64,000 nt of DNA from Aphrocallistes beatrix (Eukaryota; Porifera; Hexactinellida; Sceptrulophora; Aphrocallistidae). A model generated the notes under the pieces. The model ran no database searches. It saw nothing but the letters and a program-made list of their open reading frames with translations, and had not been told where the DNA came from. Made by a program: the position numbers and the translations under genes. The stretch is taken from positions 6,002,857-6,066,856 of the forward strand of contig OY725491.1 in assembly GCA_963281255.1 (NCBI GenBank). Reading direction: 5' to 3'. Positions within the stretch are counted from its first letter, which is position 1; each line of letters begins with the position of its first letter. Positions 54,827-64,000 of this stretch are shown here, piece after piece.

Positions 54827-57800
54827 ATGACTGATCTAGTGCATCAATCTGTGAAGAAGAGAATGTCTCTCAATTCACATACGGCGTTCGAAACGCAATC
54901 TTACATCGGCTCAATCCCACTCACAATGCGGGAGAGTTCGTCTGATGGTTCCAAAAACAGTGGAACTGGGCTAAACAATTCTAAGATTTCAGCGAATGAC
55001 CTGTTTCCCCTTTCCAACTCCATCATCCACAAGAAGAGCCACTACTTCTCCACTAACATACAAACGCTGCTCCATCATATCGAGCAAACGGCTATTAACA
55101 AAGTGGCCGAACAAAACGAAGGACTAAAGTCTTCCAAGCTTAATATTGAGACCAAAAAAGACATTTTCCTACTAGCAGTACGCGCGAATAAATGTCTGAT
55201 TGCCAGTAAGGAACACGAAGCATCGCTGGGGGTGAAAAGGGTACCAACACCGACTAACCGCAAAGAGACACGTCGTGAGAGTAGAGACACACAGACCATT
55301 ATTTCCAAGTTGCAAAAAATGCTGAACGTCACTCCGAGACAGCTCGAAGAGTGGACAAACGAAATCGAGGCAACCACAAACGTAGAGAGGTGGATTGAAG
55401 TGACCATTGAGGAGGCGAACAACTTGATGCAAGGGGACGCATCGACACTTCCTCAGCAACAGCCAAATCCGTACTGCAAATTCGGGCTGATGGCGAGTCA
55501 AGAAGCATTCATGAAGGGTAAAGGAAATGTAACCAATTGGGACGCTTGTGACTCGATTTGTATTTCAAACGCGAAACAGGGTACAAACAATCCGAAATGG
55601 CGTGACTCGTTCAAAATCCCGCTGTTCGCTAACCGTAATGCAATCGTGATAGAAGTATGGGACCAACGCGAACCGCAATTGGAACGGAACTCACGTAGAC
55701 GAGGAAAGTCTCTCGGCTCCATTGGTAAGAACAAGAAGCGAGATGTCGGGAGTCAGTACATCGGGAGATGTGCGTTTGATGTCAGCAACGTCGGGAGTGA
55801 CAAGGAGGTGAGCACAGCGAAACTGCTGTCTCACTCTGGGAAGAGCATCCGTGGTCAGATGCAGATAAGTACGCAGGTGGTCACTACGACACATGATGAA
55901 GCGCTGGAGAACTTGCGGAAAGGTGACAAAAGCTTGGAGCTGTTCCAAATACTCCTCACAGAATGGGGCCGTTACCAACTGTCCAATGGAAAGCCAACCC
56001 TTGAAAACGCTCTCTCAGAAACTTTCCAAATGCTGCTGAAGAAAATCGGAGATCTACTGGGGCTATCTCACTTCCAATCCACCATCGGGTACTGGCCATA
56101 CTACGCGAACTACCTGGTGCCCCACTCCCAAAATAGAGAAATTCTGCTGCAGTCCTTGCTCGAGATTAACTCGCTGTGGGAAAGTGAGAGTCCACGAATA
56201 AGTCAGGCACAAGTAGAGGCACTCGTCAACCACTTGCAACAGATCTACAACCATGATATGAAACTCATTGAGAAGGCCCGTCTAATTTTCCCGCCCAACA
56301 ACCAAGCAGCAGTACATAACCTGACGAACATCACCAAATGCCTGCATCATCTGTTCAATTTCCTCAAGCGCGTGGGTGCCATTGAGGAAGAGGTCAACTT
56401 CCAAACGGAAATGACAGCACAAGTCGAGAAAGATGTGAAGAACTGGTTCAATGTCGTCCTCACTAATGCTCAGCCAAAATTCGCTGTAAATGACGAACTT
56501 GATCAATCGGGGTCATTGGCAGATGTCCTCCAGATCTTAGCACAGGACTTGGCCGATTCTCTGAAGTACTATCCTAACGCGTTTGGGAAGCTAGGCATAA
56601 ACTATTTCGAAATATCGCTTGGAGCATATGACCACGAACTGAACATTACAATCAAAGATTTCTTCAGCTCCTACGACTTTGATTCCTACTTCAGTGACAA
56701 TGGCTCGTACGATGAAGACATGGACGAGATTTGTGAACGTTCGCAATGCTCTCTTGCCCTGTTCCGCCTTTACGTCGGTATTCGTAACCTCGTCGCATTC
56801 AAACAGTTCTCTTCCGACACCAACATCGAACTGTCCCTCGAGAAGTACCACCATCTTTTCAAACCATTCGTGAAGACATGGATCGACAGCTTGCGCTTCC
56901 TCACTCACGTTCATACTGAGACGATCTCCTTAGATACCGAACTGCAGACTTATCAAGACACGAGCTCGAAGATATCCAACTCGGCCTTAGATATTCTGCA
57001 ATGCTTCGAACACTGCCATGACTTCTACAACAAGCTACAGTGGCCATTCATTGAAGACAGCTTCCATTATGCTGTAAGAGTAACCGAAATAGTAAAAGAT
57101 CTTGCAAAACTGTACGTACACTTCGAGAAGGATCGTATGACCAAGAAGACAAAGAGAATGCTAACGAAAGGGGATGGATTCGAAGTTTGCGAAGAGCTGT
57201 GCCTAGCCATGAATAACTGCCAGTTTGTGATCCAATACCTTGAACAAGCGAGGAGCCTCGATAAGTGGACACGACTGACCGACTGTTTCCCATTGCAAGC
57301 AAGCTCATTCATCGAGACCATTGAAAGTATCTACGACCAGTCAATCTACAATATCAACTTACAGATTCAGCAGATGATCAATTCACTGGCAGTCGCCTTC
57401 CAAACTCAGTTCAAGGAATATTTTGTAGGTTTCATGGCGAAACCCGAGATCATTGAAATGAAAAAGGCAATTTACGACCTTGAGAACTGGCTGGAGCAGA
57501 ATATAGCATCTTCAAAGGAACACTTGCCACAGAACCTAGCCACGGTCATGATTGAACAGATGTGGAACAACATAATTAAATCGATTCAACCCTACAAGGA
57601 AGACATTAACAAGTGCGATAAGCAATATGGAAAAATGTTTGATGCTATTCAAAGGTTATATGATATGTTTCTAACCAAAGGACAACTATCACGAGATGCA
57701 CTGGGCACTAATGAATACATCATCATCTATGATTTCTTCCAGCTGCACATCATTAAAACTCCCAAATTAATTGAAGCATATTGCCAAGAGTTAGTAAAGA

Positions 57801-58453
57801 ACGACAAACCACTAACAGAAGACCTGGGCACCTTGACATTCAGCGCCATATACAATGTGAAGTCAGGGAAAATCGACGTTAATGTCATAAAGGCGGCAGG
57901 GCTCAGCTTCTTAGAAGAATTTCAGAACTATAAAGCCTGCGTCAAAGTCGGCGTTTTCCCAGAGCAGCATCGAGTGGACTCTACCAAAACGAAAGTTTTC
58001 AACAGCGGAATTAACCCAAAGATTCTTCAAGAGGTCGCGATCGGTATTCCCATGGAGCTGATGAGCAAAGAAGGAGTCCTGCTGACTCTCTCCGTCTTCA
58101 GCGAGGCCAGCAAAGAGAACGGATATGGAGGCACGATCTACTTCCCACTCAAATCGGTGCAGCAGGCTAGCGCGCAAGGAACAGACAAAGAAGATAAACC
58201 GGTGAAGCCCGAGTCCCTGACGCTACCGTTCATCCTACCGATCCAGTCCGACATTCTGACGGTCCTGCAGGAGAGAACCGGAGATAAGGTAGCTGCTCAA
58301 TTCCTGAAGAAACTACACAAACTGAAATTGACAGAGAAGGTTAAGCAGACGATGCAACGAGAGAAGGACAGCACTTCCCCCACTGAGAGCGTGAAGAGTG
58401 TGAAGAGTGAAAAGAAGGGATCAAAATTCAAAATCGGGAAAAGCAAGAACTAA
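54827..58453 (+). CDS. UNC13-family C2-MUN-C2 protein (Munc13-4/BAIAP3-like)
   Basis: An intronless 1208-residue protein. ATG 54827 is used; the in-frame codon at 54809 is TTG. Order: disordered N-terminus, a helical segment, a first C2 domain at about 190-350 (WIEVTIEEANNLM, NPYCKFGLM, NPKWRDSFKIPLF), a long MUN-type helical region at about 365-1000, a second C2 domain at about 1010-1150 (IDVNVIKAAGLSFLEEF) and a Lys-rich tail. C2-MUN-C2 without a C1 domain matches Munc13-4 (UNC13D)/BAIAP3, which prime vesicles for exocytosis. The calcium-loop DPY of the first C2 is NPY here and the second C2 lacks it, so calcium binding may be weak or lost. Poly-A-type AATAAA follows at about 58573. Confidence 0.87.
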   Translation: MTDLVHQSVKKRMSLNSHTAFETQSYIGSIPLTMRESSSDGSKNSGTGLNNSKISANDLFPLSNSIIHKKSHYFSTNIQTLLHHIEQTAINKVAEQNEGLKSSKLNIETKKDIFLLAVRANKCLIASKEHEASLGVKRVPTPTNRKETRRESRDTQTIISKLQKMLNVTPRQLEEWTNEIEATTNVERWIEVTIEEANNLMQGDASTLPQQQPNPYCKFGLMASQEAFMKGKGNVTNWDACDSICISNAKQGTNNPKWRDSFKIPLFANRNAIVIEVWDQREPQLERNSRRRGKSLGSIGKNKKRDVGSQYIGRCAFDVSNVGSDKEVSTAKLLSHSGKSIRGQMQISTQVVTTTHDEALENLRKGDKSLELFQILLTEWGRYQLSNGKPTLENALSETFQMLLKKIGDLLGLSHFQSTIGYWPYYANYLVPHSQNREILLQSLLEINSLWESESPRISQAQVEALVNHLQQIYNHDMKLIEKARLIFPPNNQAAVHNLTNITKCLHHLFNFLKRVGAIEEEVNFQTEMTAQVEKDVKNWFNVVLTNAQPKFAVNDELDQSGSLADVLQILAQDLADSLKYYPNAFGKLGINYFEISLGAYDHELNITIKDFFSSYDFDSYFSDNGSYDEDMDEICERSQCSLALFRLYVGIRNLVAFKQFSSDTNIELSLEKYHHLFKPFVKTWIDSLRFLTHVHTETISLDTELQTYQDTSSKISNSALDILQCFEHCHDFYNKLQWPFIEDSFHYAVRVTEIVKDLAKLYVHFEKDRMTKKTKRMLTKGDGFEVCEELCLAMNNCQFVIQYLEQARSLDKWTRLTDCFPLQASSFIETIESIYDQSIYNINLQIQQMINSLAVAFQTQFKEYFVGFMAKPEIIEMKKAIYDLENWLEQNIASSKEHLPQNLATVMIEQMWNNIIKSIQPYKEDINKCDKQYGKMFDAIQRLYDMFLTKGQLSRDALGTNEYIIIYDFFQLHIIKTPKLIEAYCQELVKNDKPLTEDLGTLTFSAIYNVKSGKIDVNVIKAAGLSFLEEFQNYKACVKVGVFPEQHRVDSTKTKVFNSGINPKILQEVAIGIPMELMSKEGVLLTLSVFSEASKENGYGGTIYFPLKSVQQASAQGTDKEDKPVKPESLTLPFILPIQSDILTVLQERTGDKVAAQFLKKLHKLKLTEKVKQTMQREKDSTSPTESVKSVKSEKKGSKFKIGKSKN

Positions 58454-60535
58454 CTAAAATCCAAAATCGGGAAAACAAGAACTAATTATTTCGCGTATTT
58501 TCCCACTAAATATCCATACCCTTAGTTAGTCGGTAATTCCATGACCTATGAGTTGTATTTTAGATTTTTATAAATAAATAAGAAAAACATTATTAATGAA
58601 CTAGTACGGGTGGCATTAAATCAGAGCAGCTGTGGAGCTGGAGAATATTCATGGAAAAGTTCTTAGAGCACACTATACACTCGACAACTATGAAATATTA
58701 CCTCTCTAAGATAATAAGTGACGTGTGACGTGTGAAGTAATAAGATTAAATAGTTATGCAAATTGTGGGATCAGACACAATTGTTGCAAATATTCAGGCT
58801 AGGATTACTAATTATCCGTATCCTGTTTTTTCACTGACTAGCTGCTAACCTGAAGTAATTGAAACTAAAGCAACTTAAACTTGAAGTGTGTAACGCAGTT
58901 CCAATAATGTGTTCAAAACATAATTCTTTTTGTGCAATAACTTGCCATAAAAGGTCAGGAACAAACTCGTTGCATTTTCCAATAAATTATTTTAAAAATA
59001 TTATTTGTCTAAATGACGAGTAACAGCTCGCACGAATCATTCAAATTAGCTTGTCAGCGTAATCTGAACCAAGTGGAAGATTCTGCTAACGAATCATAGA
59101 CATTGTGCAATGTTTACAGGTAGAATAATAACGAGAAAGCTTTGGACCCTCTTCACCTTTAAAATTCGATTAGTTTCCCAATAACATAACGCAAACAGTT
59201 TATTATCAAAGCATATAATGAACACTAATGTGATTGCCCAAGCTTACATGTGAAGTTAACTAAAGCAAACCCAACAAATATTTAATCATGAATACCCAGT
59301 AAGCTTTCACAATATTATATGACACATTGCATCGTGAAATGTCAACATTATAAACATGATGCTAGCAGAAGAGAGGAAGAGACGATTAATACTTTATATT
59401 ATTTACTATTAAATATTACACATAGCAGAAATAGAAGCGTATATCAGTAAAATGGGAAGACACGCCTTTAAGCTAATGTTACAGGTACAGAGTAGTATGA
59501 TAAGCAGAAACTATTCCATCAATGCAATTAGTCTCTCACTTATTGAATATATTAATAGAGCATTCTAAAACATTCTAAGAATTAAAAAAATCCCTTCACA
59601 TCTCCACTGTTTGAATTCTAATTGGTACCAGTGTACGTGAGTTATTGATTGTTTACATTTATTTAAACTCAATTGAAAAACTCTGTGTAAACATTTCTTA
59701 AATACTGTTAATTAGAAAATTGTTCACAAAAATTATATGATTACTAACCCCATCGCTTTGAGAATAAATTAATCCCTCACACAAAATCTGATACGGTAAC
59801 TTGTGTCTATGCAATATCTCTATCATCCATTCCCGAAGTCAGAACAAAAGCTTGAGACCAATGATTTCGGAGCATATTCATTATATAATGTCCAAAGGCA
59901 TGTTCACTAAGTTAGAGTTGAAGGGTACCGGGACACCCGATTGTTTCGAGATGGAGAGAGAGCAAGGAATTGTTGAGGTAAAAAGGACCTTAATGTAGTA
60001 TCTATGGTTTCAGACCTAAACACAGGAAATTTCCTTATATCTAAACTATGTATCTCGTCGTGTTAAAGTGATGAGTCACCAAATTATGCTATATTTCAAT
60101 TCTTTTGAGCAAATCGACTCAGTCATGAATGGGCAAGCATAACCATCTCAGGCTTAGAATAGTAGGTATGTGTGTGATAATTATAACAAATCCTTCCTTC
60201 TCACATGAACCCAATGCAAAGTCCTATAAAATGAGTCATACAATGGAATGGAAACTTTGAACCAAAAGGTGTAAATTTAATATTCTAAAATACAGTTATA
60301 AAAACCGGAAGTGGTGGAATTTCTCAAAAAAAATAGATAGCGCATATTTACCATAAAGAGCCGTAATCTGGAATAAATCAGACCATTATATTTCGCAGGA
60401 CCGCACATACGGACATACATGATACATTATCCATGCCAGTGCATTTGCACTAAAGACTAATTTTCAAATTACATTTTGAGTTCATAAAATTTTAGGTACA
60501 CAAGTATCCTTAATTAAAGGTAATTTGAGAAGATC
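58454..60535. other. AT-rich intergenic region
   Basis: About 2 kb without recognisable exon or repeat. A 65-codon frame at 59801-59998 is not protein-like. Confidence 0.4.
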
Positions 60536-61723
60536 ATGGATTGTAACCAAAGCACGAGTTTTGGAAGTCAATCGTCGAGAGAACTTGGTAATAATAATCC
60601 AAGTACAATCTCAAATGTAAATTTTGAAACACCAGAAGATACGCCTCCGAAAGGACAGAATGAAAGTAGCAAGGAAAGCGCAGTTAGCGTTGTAAATCTT
60701 GATAAATCAACGAACGAAATAATTCCGAAAGAAGCCCAATCTAAAATTGAACCAAAACCTCTTCTTATAAATAATATAGCAACGATGCTCGCTGGAACCA
60801 ACATAATCGATCCTACAAAATATGGAAGCTGTGAAGTTAGTTGGAATGATCCACACCTCCAAGTGCTACCCGGACTAAACATACTCGCTGTGTGTAGAAA
60901 TATTGATTGCAAATTCCATTTGAAAGATGTAATGTGCCCAAAGGGAATCTATCCAGAAAATAATGGGTACTGTCCCTTCGACAAGGAGATTCATAAGGTC
61001 CATTGTCCCGTGTGCAAGCAACGAATTAAATTTGACAACTCGTTTGGATACTGTTTCTACCAATGTAAATTTGAAATAAAGTACATGCTAGATAACAATA
61101 ACAGCGGGAAGCTAAACATGGAAGCATCAAACAATACGCTTATATTCGCTAAATGTAGCAATAGTATAAGCGGCCATTTGCAATACCTAGAGCTACAATT
61201 TTATAAGTGTCACACCACTCCACTCCCTACCCCCTCTCTACACCTACCCATCAGTGGAGGGGCGAGTAATCAACCGACTTTCGTTCCGATAGAATTCTAT
61301 GACGTTACAAATGAAAATTGTTTTAGAACAAAAGAATTCTCTTTTAGTGTGACAGATTATGGGAGAGTGTGCAAGGGAATTAATTTTCAAGCTGAATGTA
61401 CTAATAATCCTAGCTGCATATCGATAAAGGCATCTGACAGTGTTTATATTCAGATAGGAATGTGTGGAGACGACGGAGGATTGTGCCCAGTTCGGACACA
61501 AATTACGAAGATGTTTTGTCCTGCTTGTAAGTGCAAAATCCCTTCAAGTAATTGGAGAAATATGGTCTTCACGGACTGTACAGCCAATATTGAATGGGCG
61601 CTAGCAAGTGATGAAGACACCCCTGGGACCACAGAAATCATCGTTCCAAGTGGAAAATGTTATAGAGCGAAAACAATTTGCGAAATAAAGGAATATTCGT
61701 TCCTTAATGTCAAGTTAAAATAG
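60536..61723 (+). CDS. double cysteine-rich domain protein, member 1 of the right-end family
   Basis: An intronless 395-residue protein. Residues 1-90 are disordered. Two tandem cysteine-rich modules follow: the first, about 112-190 (GLNILAVCRNIDC then HCPVCKQRIKFDN and YCFYQCKFEIKY), and the second, about 260-370 (KGINFQAECTNN, FCPACKCKIPSSNWRN, DCTANIEWAL). The shared pattern is GxNxxAxC..C, then CPxCKxxI, then FxxC, which suits a zinc ribbon. Between them, residues about 222-242 match the end of the ubiquitin-like domain of the two neighbours (PSLHLPISGG versus LSLHVPIRGG). So this member seems to have lost the rest of that domain and gained a second cysteine module. I recall this cysteine pattern from uncharacterised proteins of other eukaryotes, some with ubiquitin-like parts, but know of no function. 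Confidence 0.78.
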   Translation: MDCNQSTSFGSQSSRELGNNNPSTISNVNFETPEDTPPKGQNESSKESAVSVVNLDKSTNEIIPKEAQSKIEPKPLLINNIATMLAGTNIIDPTKYGSCEVSWNDPHLQVLPGLNILAVCRNIDCKFHLKDVMCPKGIYPENNGYCPFDKEIHKVHCPVCKQRIKFDNSFGYCFYQCKFEIKYMLDNNNSGKLNMEASNNTLIFAKCSNSISGHLQYLELQFYKCHTTPLPTPSLHLPISGGASNQPTFVPIEFYDVTNENCFRTKEFSFSVTDYGRVCKGINFQAECTNNPSCISIKASDSVYIQIGMCGDDGGLCPVRTQITKMFCPACKCKIPSSNWRNMVFTDCTANIEWALASDEDTPGTTEIIVPSGKCYRAKTICEIKEYSFLNVKLK

Positions 61724-62250
61724 TTTTAATGTGCTGGACACCTAGCATCAGAAGAACAGCTAAGTTGAGTATTGTTAAATAGATTTATTCAACAGAGAAC
61801 TTCCTTATCCCAGTAGTCCTAGCCAGTAGCTCCAATAGTCAGTAGCTTCATGTATGTAATATCGTATAGGAAAGTAGATGTATCTTATTACTCGTATATT
61901 AGGTAGGGTAAATTATCTTAGAAATTAATGTTCTAACACTATGACCCATGTACATGGAAACGATATTTTGGGCGAATTTATATAAAAATTATTAGCACCA
62001 AAAAGGAATACGCAATATTATTGTTGCAATAAATTAGTATTTGCAATTTTTGGACGTTCCATTAAAACAAATATTAAGTAATGAATATAATATATGTATA
62101 TGAATCAAACTTTGCTCAGGATCGGAAATTCTCCGTACAAGAACAAATAATAATGCAGCAGGTTAAGGTTAACGCTCTCTTTCTCTCTCTCTATATATAT
62201 GTACAATGTATTATCTGAATTAAATATTACATACAACTAGCATACTTGCA
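61724..62250. other. spacer between family members 1 and 2
   Basis: AT-rich, with CT-rich and TA-rich simple stretches at 62175-62200. The last 40 bp before the member 2 ATG (ATCTGAATTAAATATTACAT, then CTAGCATACTT) are conserved upstream of member 3, so they probably belong to a duplicated promoter. Confidence 0.5.
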
Positions 62251-62961
62251 ATGCGACAGAAGCGGATCCTACGCATAGAGCTGTCTAGAGGCAGAGGAGG
62301 GAGTGTGTACGTGAGTGTGTCTCCTTCTGACTGTGTTCTCAGCATCAAACACAAACTAGAAACTCTCACAGGCATTCCTACTCTCTCCCAGACTCTCTAC
62401 TATGCTGCTACTCCACTCTCTGACTCCACTCCTCTGCACGAGTTCTGCCACACCGCTCCAGTCCCTACCCTCTCTCTACATGTACCCATCAGGGGAGGAG
62501 CGTGTAATCAATCGAGTAAACTTTTCGATTCGATAAAGTTTTATGATGTCACAAATAAAAATTGTTTTGAAACAAAAGAATTTTCTTCCAGGGCGCCAGA
62601 TTATAGGACAGTTTGCAAAGGGATTAATCTTGAGGCGGTGTGTGATAATCCTAGATGTAGATCTGCAAATGACAATGTTGTTGATATCCAGCTAGGAATG
62701 TGCACAAATAAGGGAGGCTATTGCTCCATTCGGAGAGCAGTATCAGATATGATTTGCCCTGCTTGTAACTGCAAAATCCCTTCAAGCAATTGGAGAAACA
62801 TAACCTTCACCAACTGTACCGCGACAATTGAATGGGCATTAGCCTGCAACGAACAGATCAAGGGAAGTGTAGAACTCATCGTTTCAAGCAATGAATATAA
62901 ACAAGCTAAGACCTCGTGCGAAATGAAGGAATACGCGTATCTTGATGTGGATGTAAAATAG
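62251..62961 (+). CDS. ubiquitin-like domain with Ile-Arg-Gly-Gly end fused to a cysteine-rich module, member 2
   Basis: An intronless 236-residue protein. Residues 1-83 align with ubiquitin along their length: SVYVSVSPSDCVLSIKHKLE matches LEVEPSDTIENVKAKIQ, GIPTLSQTLYYA matches GIPPDQQRLIFA, and LSLHVPIRGG matches LHLVLRLRGG with Gly-Gly at 82-83. The chain continues into a cysteine-rich module (CKGINLEAVCDNPRC, CPACNCKIPSSNWRN, NCTATIEWALAC) that should bind zinc. Ubiquitin and many ubiquitin-like modifiers are made as precursors cut after Gly-Gly, so cleavage and conjugation are conceivable; equally it may be a permanently fused adaptor. The neighbour on each side is a relative in the same orientation. 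Confidence 0.82.
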   Translation: MRQKRILRIELSRGRGGSVYVSVSPSDCVLSIKHKLETLTGIPTLSQTLYYAATPLSDSTPLHEFCHTAPVPTLSLHVPIRGGACNQSSKLFDSIKFYDVTNKNCFETKEFSSRAPDYRTVCKGINLEAVCDNPRCRSANDNVVDIQLGMCTNKGGYCSIRRAVSDMICPACNCKIPSSNWRNITFTNCTATIEWALACNEQIKGSVELIVSSNEYKQAKTSCEMKEYAYLDVDVK

Positions 62962-63369
62962 ATATTCTTGCTCGAGGTATTTAACCAGTAATTTTAGTGT
63001 GTATCTTATACAAGTAATTAGGTGAACATTATAGACTAAGTTAGCTAAGCTCTTAGAGACCTTGCCTGTCTCCAGTAGTTCTAAGCTCAGTGCTTTAGGC
63101 ACTATAGCTCATGTTCTGTATTATACTGTAGATGTGTGAATTGAGATTGGTTACTGTAGGTGAGATAAATTGTTGTTAATCATAGTTACTTGCTTACTTT
63201 TACTGTGACAATGTACTATTCATTATCTGAATAAAATATTACATACAGTCGAAATCGGGTTATTTTGACACCGGGTTTTTTTGTCCCATTGGGTTATTTT
63301 GTCGTCAAGTCAGTGTAAAAATTGTTTTATTCATACGTACGTATGTATATACGACTAGCAATACTTAGA
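62962..63369. other. spacer between family members 2 and 3
   Basis: The promoter-proximal sequence of member 2 is repeated here, interrupted by an insertion at 63246-63350. The 3' flank after member 2 (CTTGCCTGTCTCCAGTAG) faintly resembles the flank after member 1, consistent with whole-gene tandem duplication. Confidence 0.5.
63246..63350. mobile_element. repeat insertion splitting the member 3 upstream sequence
   Basis: Compared with the member 2 upstream region, about 105 bp are inserted after ATTACATAC and before CGACTAGCAATACTT. The inserted piece starts AGTCGAAATCGGGTTATTTT and contains three GGGTTATTTTGTC-like repeats, like one end of a Tigger-type element. A clean inverted right end was not found. 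Confidence 0.6.
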
Positions 63370-64000
63370 ATGCGACAGAAGCGGATCCTACGCATAGAGC
63401 TGTCTAGAGGCAGAGGAGGGAGTGTGTACGTGAGTGTGTCTCCTTCTGACTGTGTTCTCAGCATCAAACACGAACTAGAAACTCTCACAGGCATTCCTAC
63501 TCTCTCCCAGACTCTCTACTATGCTGCTACTCCACTCTCTGACTCCACTCCTCTGCACGAGTTCTGCCACACCGCTCCAGTCCCTACCCTCTCTCTACAT
63601 GTACCCATCAGGGGAGGGGCGTGTAATCAATCGAGTAAACTTTTCGATTCGATAAAGTTCTATGACGTTACAAATGAGAATTGTTTTGAAACAAATGAAT
63701 TCTCTTATAGTGCGCCAGATTATAGGAGAGTGTGCAAAGGAATCAATTTGCAAGCCGAATGTAATAATCCTAGATGCACATCCGTAAGGAGATCCGATGT
63801 TGTTATTGTTCAGATAGGAATGTGCACAAATAAGGGAGGCTATTGCTCCATTCGGAGAGCAGTAACAGAGATGATTTGTCCTGCTTGTAACTACGAAATC
63901 CCTTCGAGAAATTGGAGAAACATACTCTTCACCAACTGTACCGCGACTATTGACTGGGCATTAGCATGCAACGAAAAAATCAAGGGAAGTGTAGAACTCA
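63370..64000 (+). CDS. ubiquitin-like/cysteine-rich protein, member 3, 3' truncated
   Basis: Runs off the right edge after 210 codons. Residues 1-83 differ from member 2 by a single residue (Lys to Glu in IKHELE), again ending IRGG. The cysteine-rich part is clearly more diverged: NLQAECNNPRCTS for NLEAVCDNPRCRS, and CPACNYEIPSRNWRN for CPACNCKIPSSNWRN, so one non-paired cysteine is replaced by tyrosine. The paired CPxC motif and the NCTATI cysteine are kept. Confidence 0.82.
   Translation, partial: MRQKRILRIELSRGRGGSVYVSVSPSDCVLSIKHELETLTGIPTLSQTLYYAATPLSDSTPLHEFCHTAPVPTLSLHVPIRGGACNQSSKLFDSIKFYDVTNENCFETNEFSYSAPDYRRVCKGINLQAECNNPRCTSVRRSDVVIVQIGMCTNKGGYCSIRRAVTEMICPACNYEIPSRNWRNILFTNCTATIDWALACNEKIKGSVEL

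Noticed and set aside
59801-59998. 65-codon plus-strand frame
   Set aside because: Isolated, no coding bias, no neighbours or splice signals.

Overview
The window is nuclear DNA of an animal. It encodes animal-type proteins: a BAF-complex SMARCC subunit, the WASH-complex protein SWIP, HYOU1, a cornichon, a C2/MUN exocytosis protein and an SH2 adaptor with YxxP motifs. Many genes have short introns with ordinary GT-AG ends, and several are intronless. Genes are compact and GC-richer than the AT-rich spaces between them. I take it to be an invertebrate, possibly an early-branching one, but the sequence alone does not settle the phylum. No rRNA, tRNA, CRISPR or prokaryotic operon features were seen.

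Layout. From 1 to 28.3 kb is a gene-dense block, nearly all on the minus strand: SMARCC (3' end beyond the left edge), a synphilin-like ankyrin/polyQ protein, HYOU1, WASHC4, an SLP-76/BLNK-like SH2 adaptor whose 2.6-kb third intron holds two complete genes (SLC25A32 and a plus-strand membrane protein), LRRC57 and glycogenin. From 28.8 to 36.4 kb lie an unrecognised three-exon gene, an ABCG half-transporter, a mucin-like membrane protein and an MFS transporter. From 36.4 to 43.6 kb is a gene-poor stretch rich in MITEs, a 31-bp minisatellite, an array of CACCTG-containing repeats and a few orphan exon-like pieces. From 43.6 to 49.2 kb are a tyrosine-motif receptor and an AT-hook-type nuclear protein, the latter with long empty flanks. 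From 53.5 to 58.5 kb are cornichon and an intronless UNC13-like gene. From 60.5 kb to the right edge is a tandem family of cysteine-rich proteins, two of which begin with a ubiquitin-like domain ending in Ile-Arg-Gly-Gly.

How the genes relate. Most are housekeeping genes without a shared pathway: chromatin remodelling, ER folding, endosomal actin, glycogen priming, mitochondrial transport and vesicle traffic. Two neighbours point to tyrosine-kinase signalling: the SH2 adaptor with five YxxP sites, and the receptor whose tail carries YxxM, NPxY and ITIM-like motifs. The least familiar system is the ubiquitin-like/cysteine-rich array at the right end. Its ubiquitin-like module is almost identical between copies while the zinc-binding-type part has diverged.

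Short inverted-repeat elements pervade the window. Several fill most of an intron, and one overlaps the probable splice donor of a HYOU1 intron. Exon boundaries were read by eye from GT/AG sites, reading phase and family alignment; for the genes with listed exons the phases close correctly.
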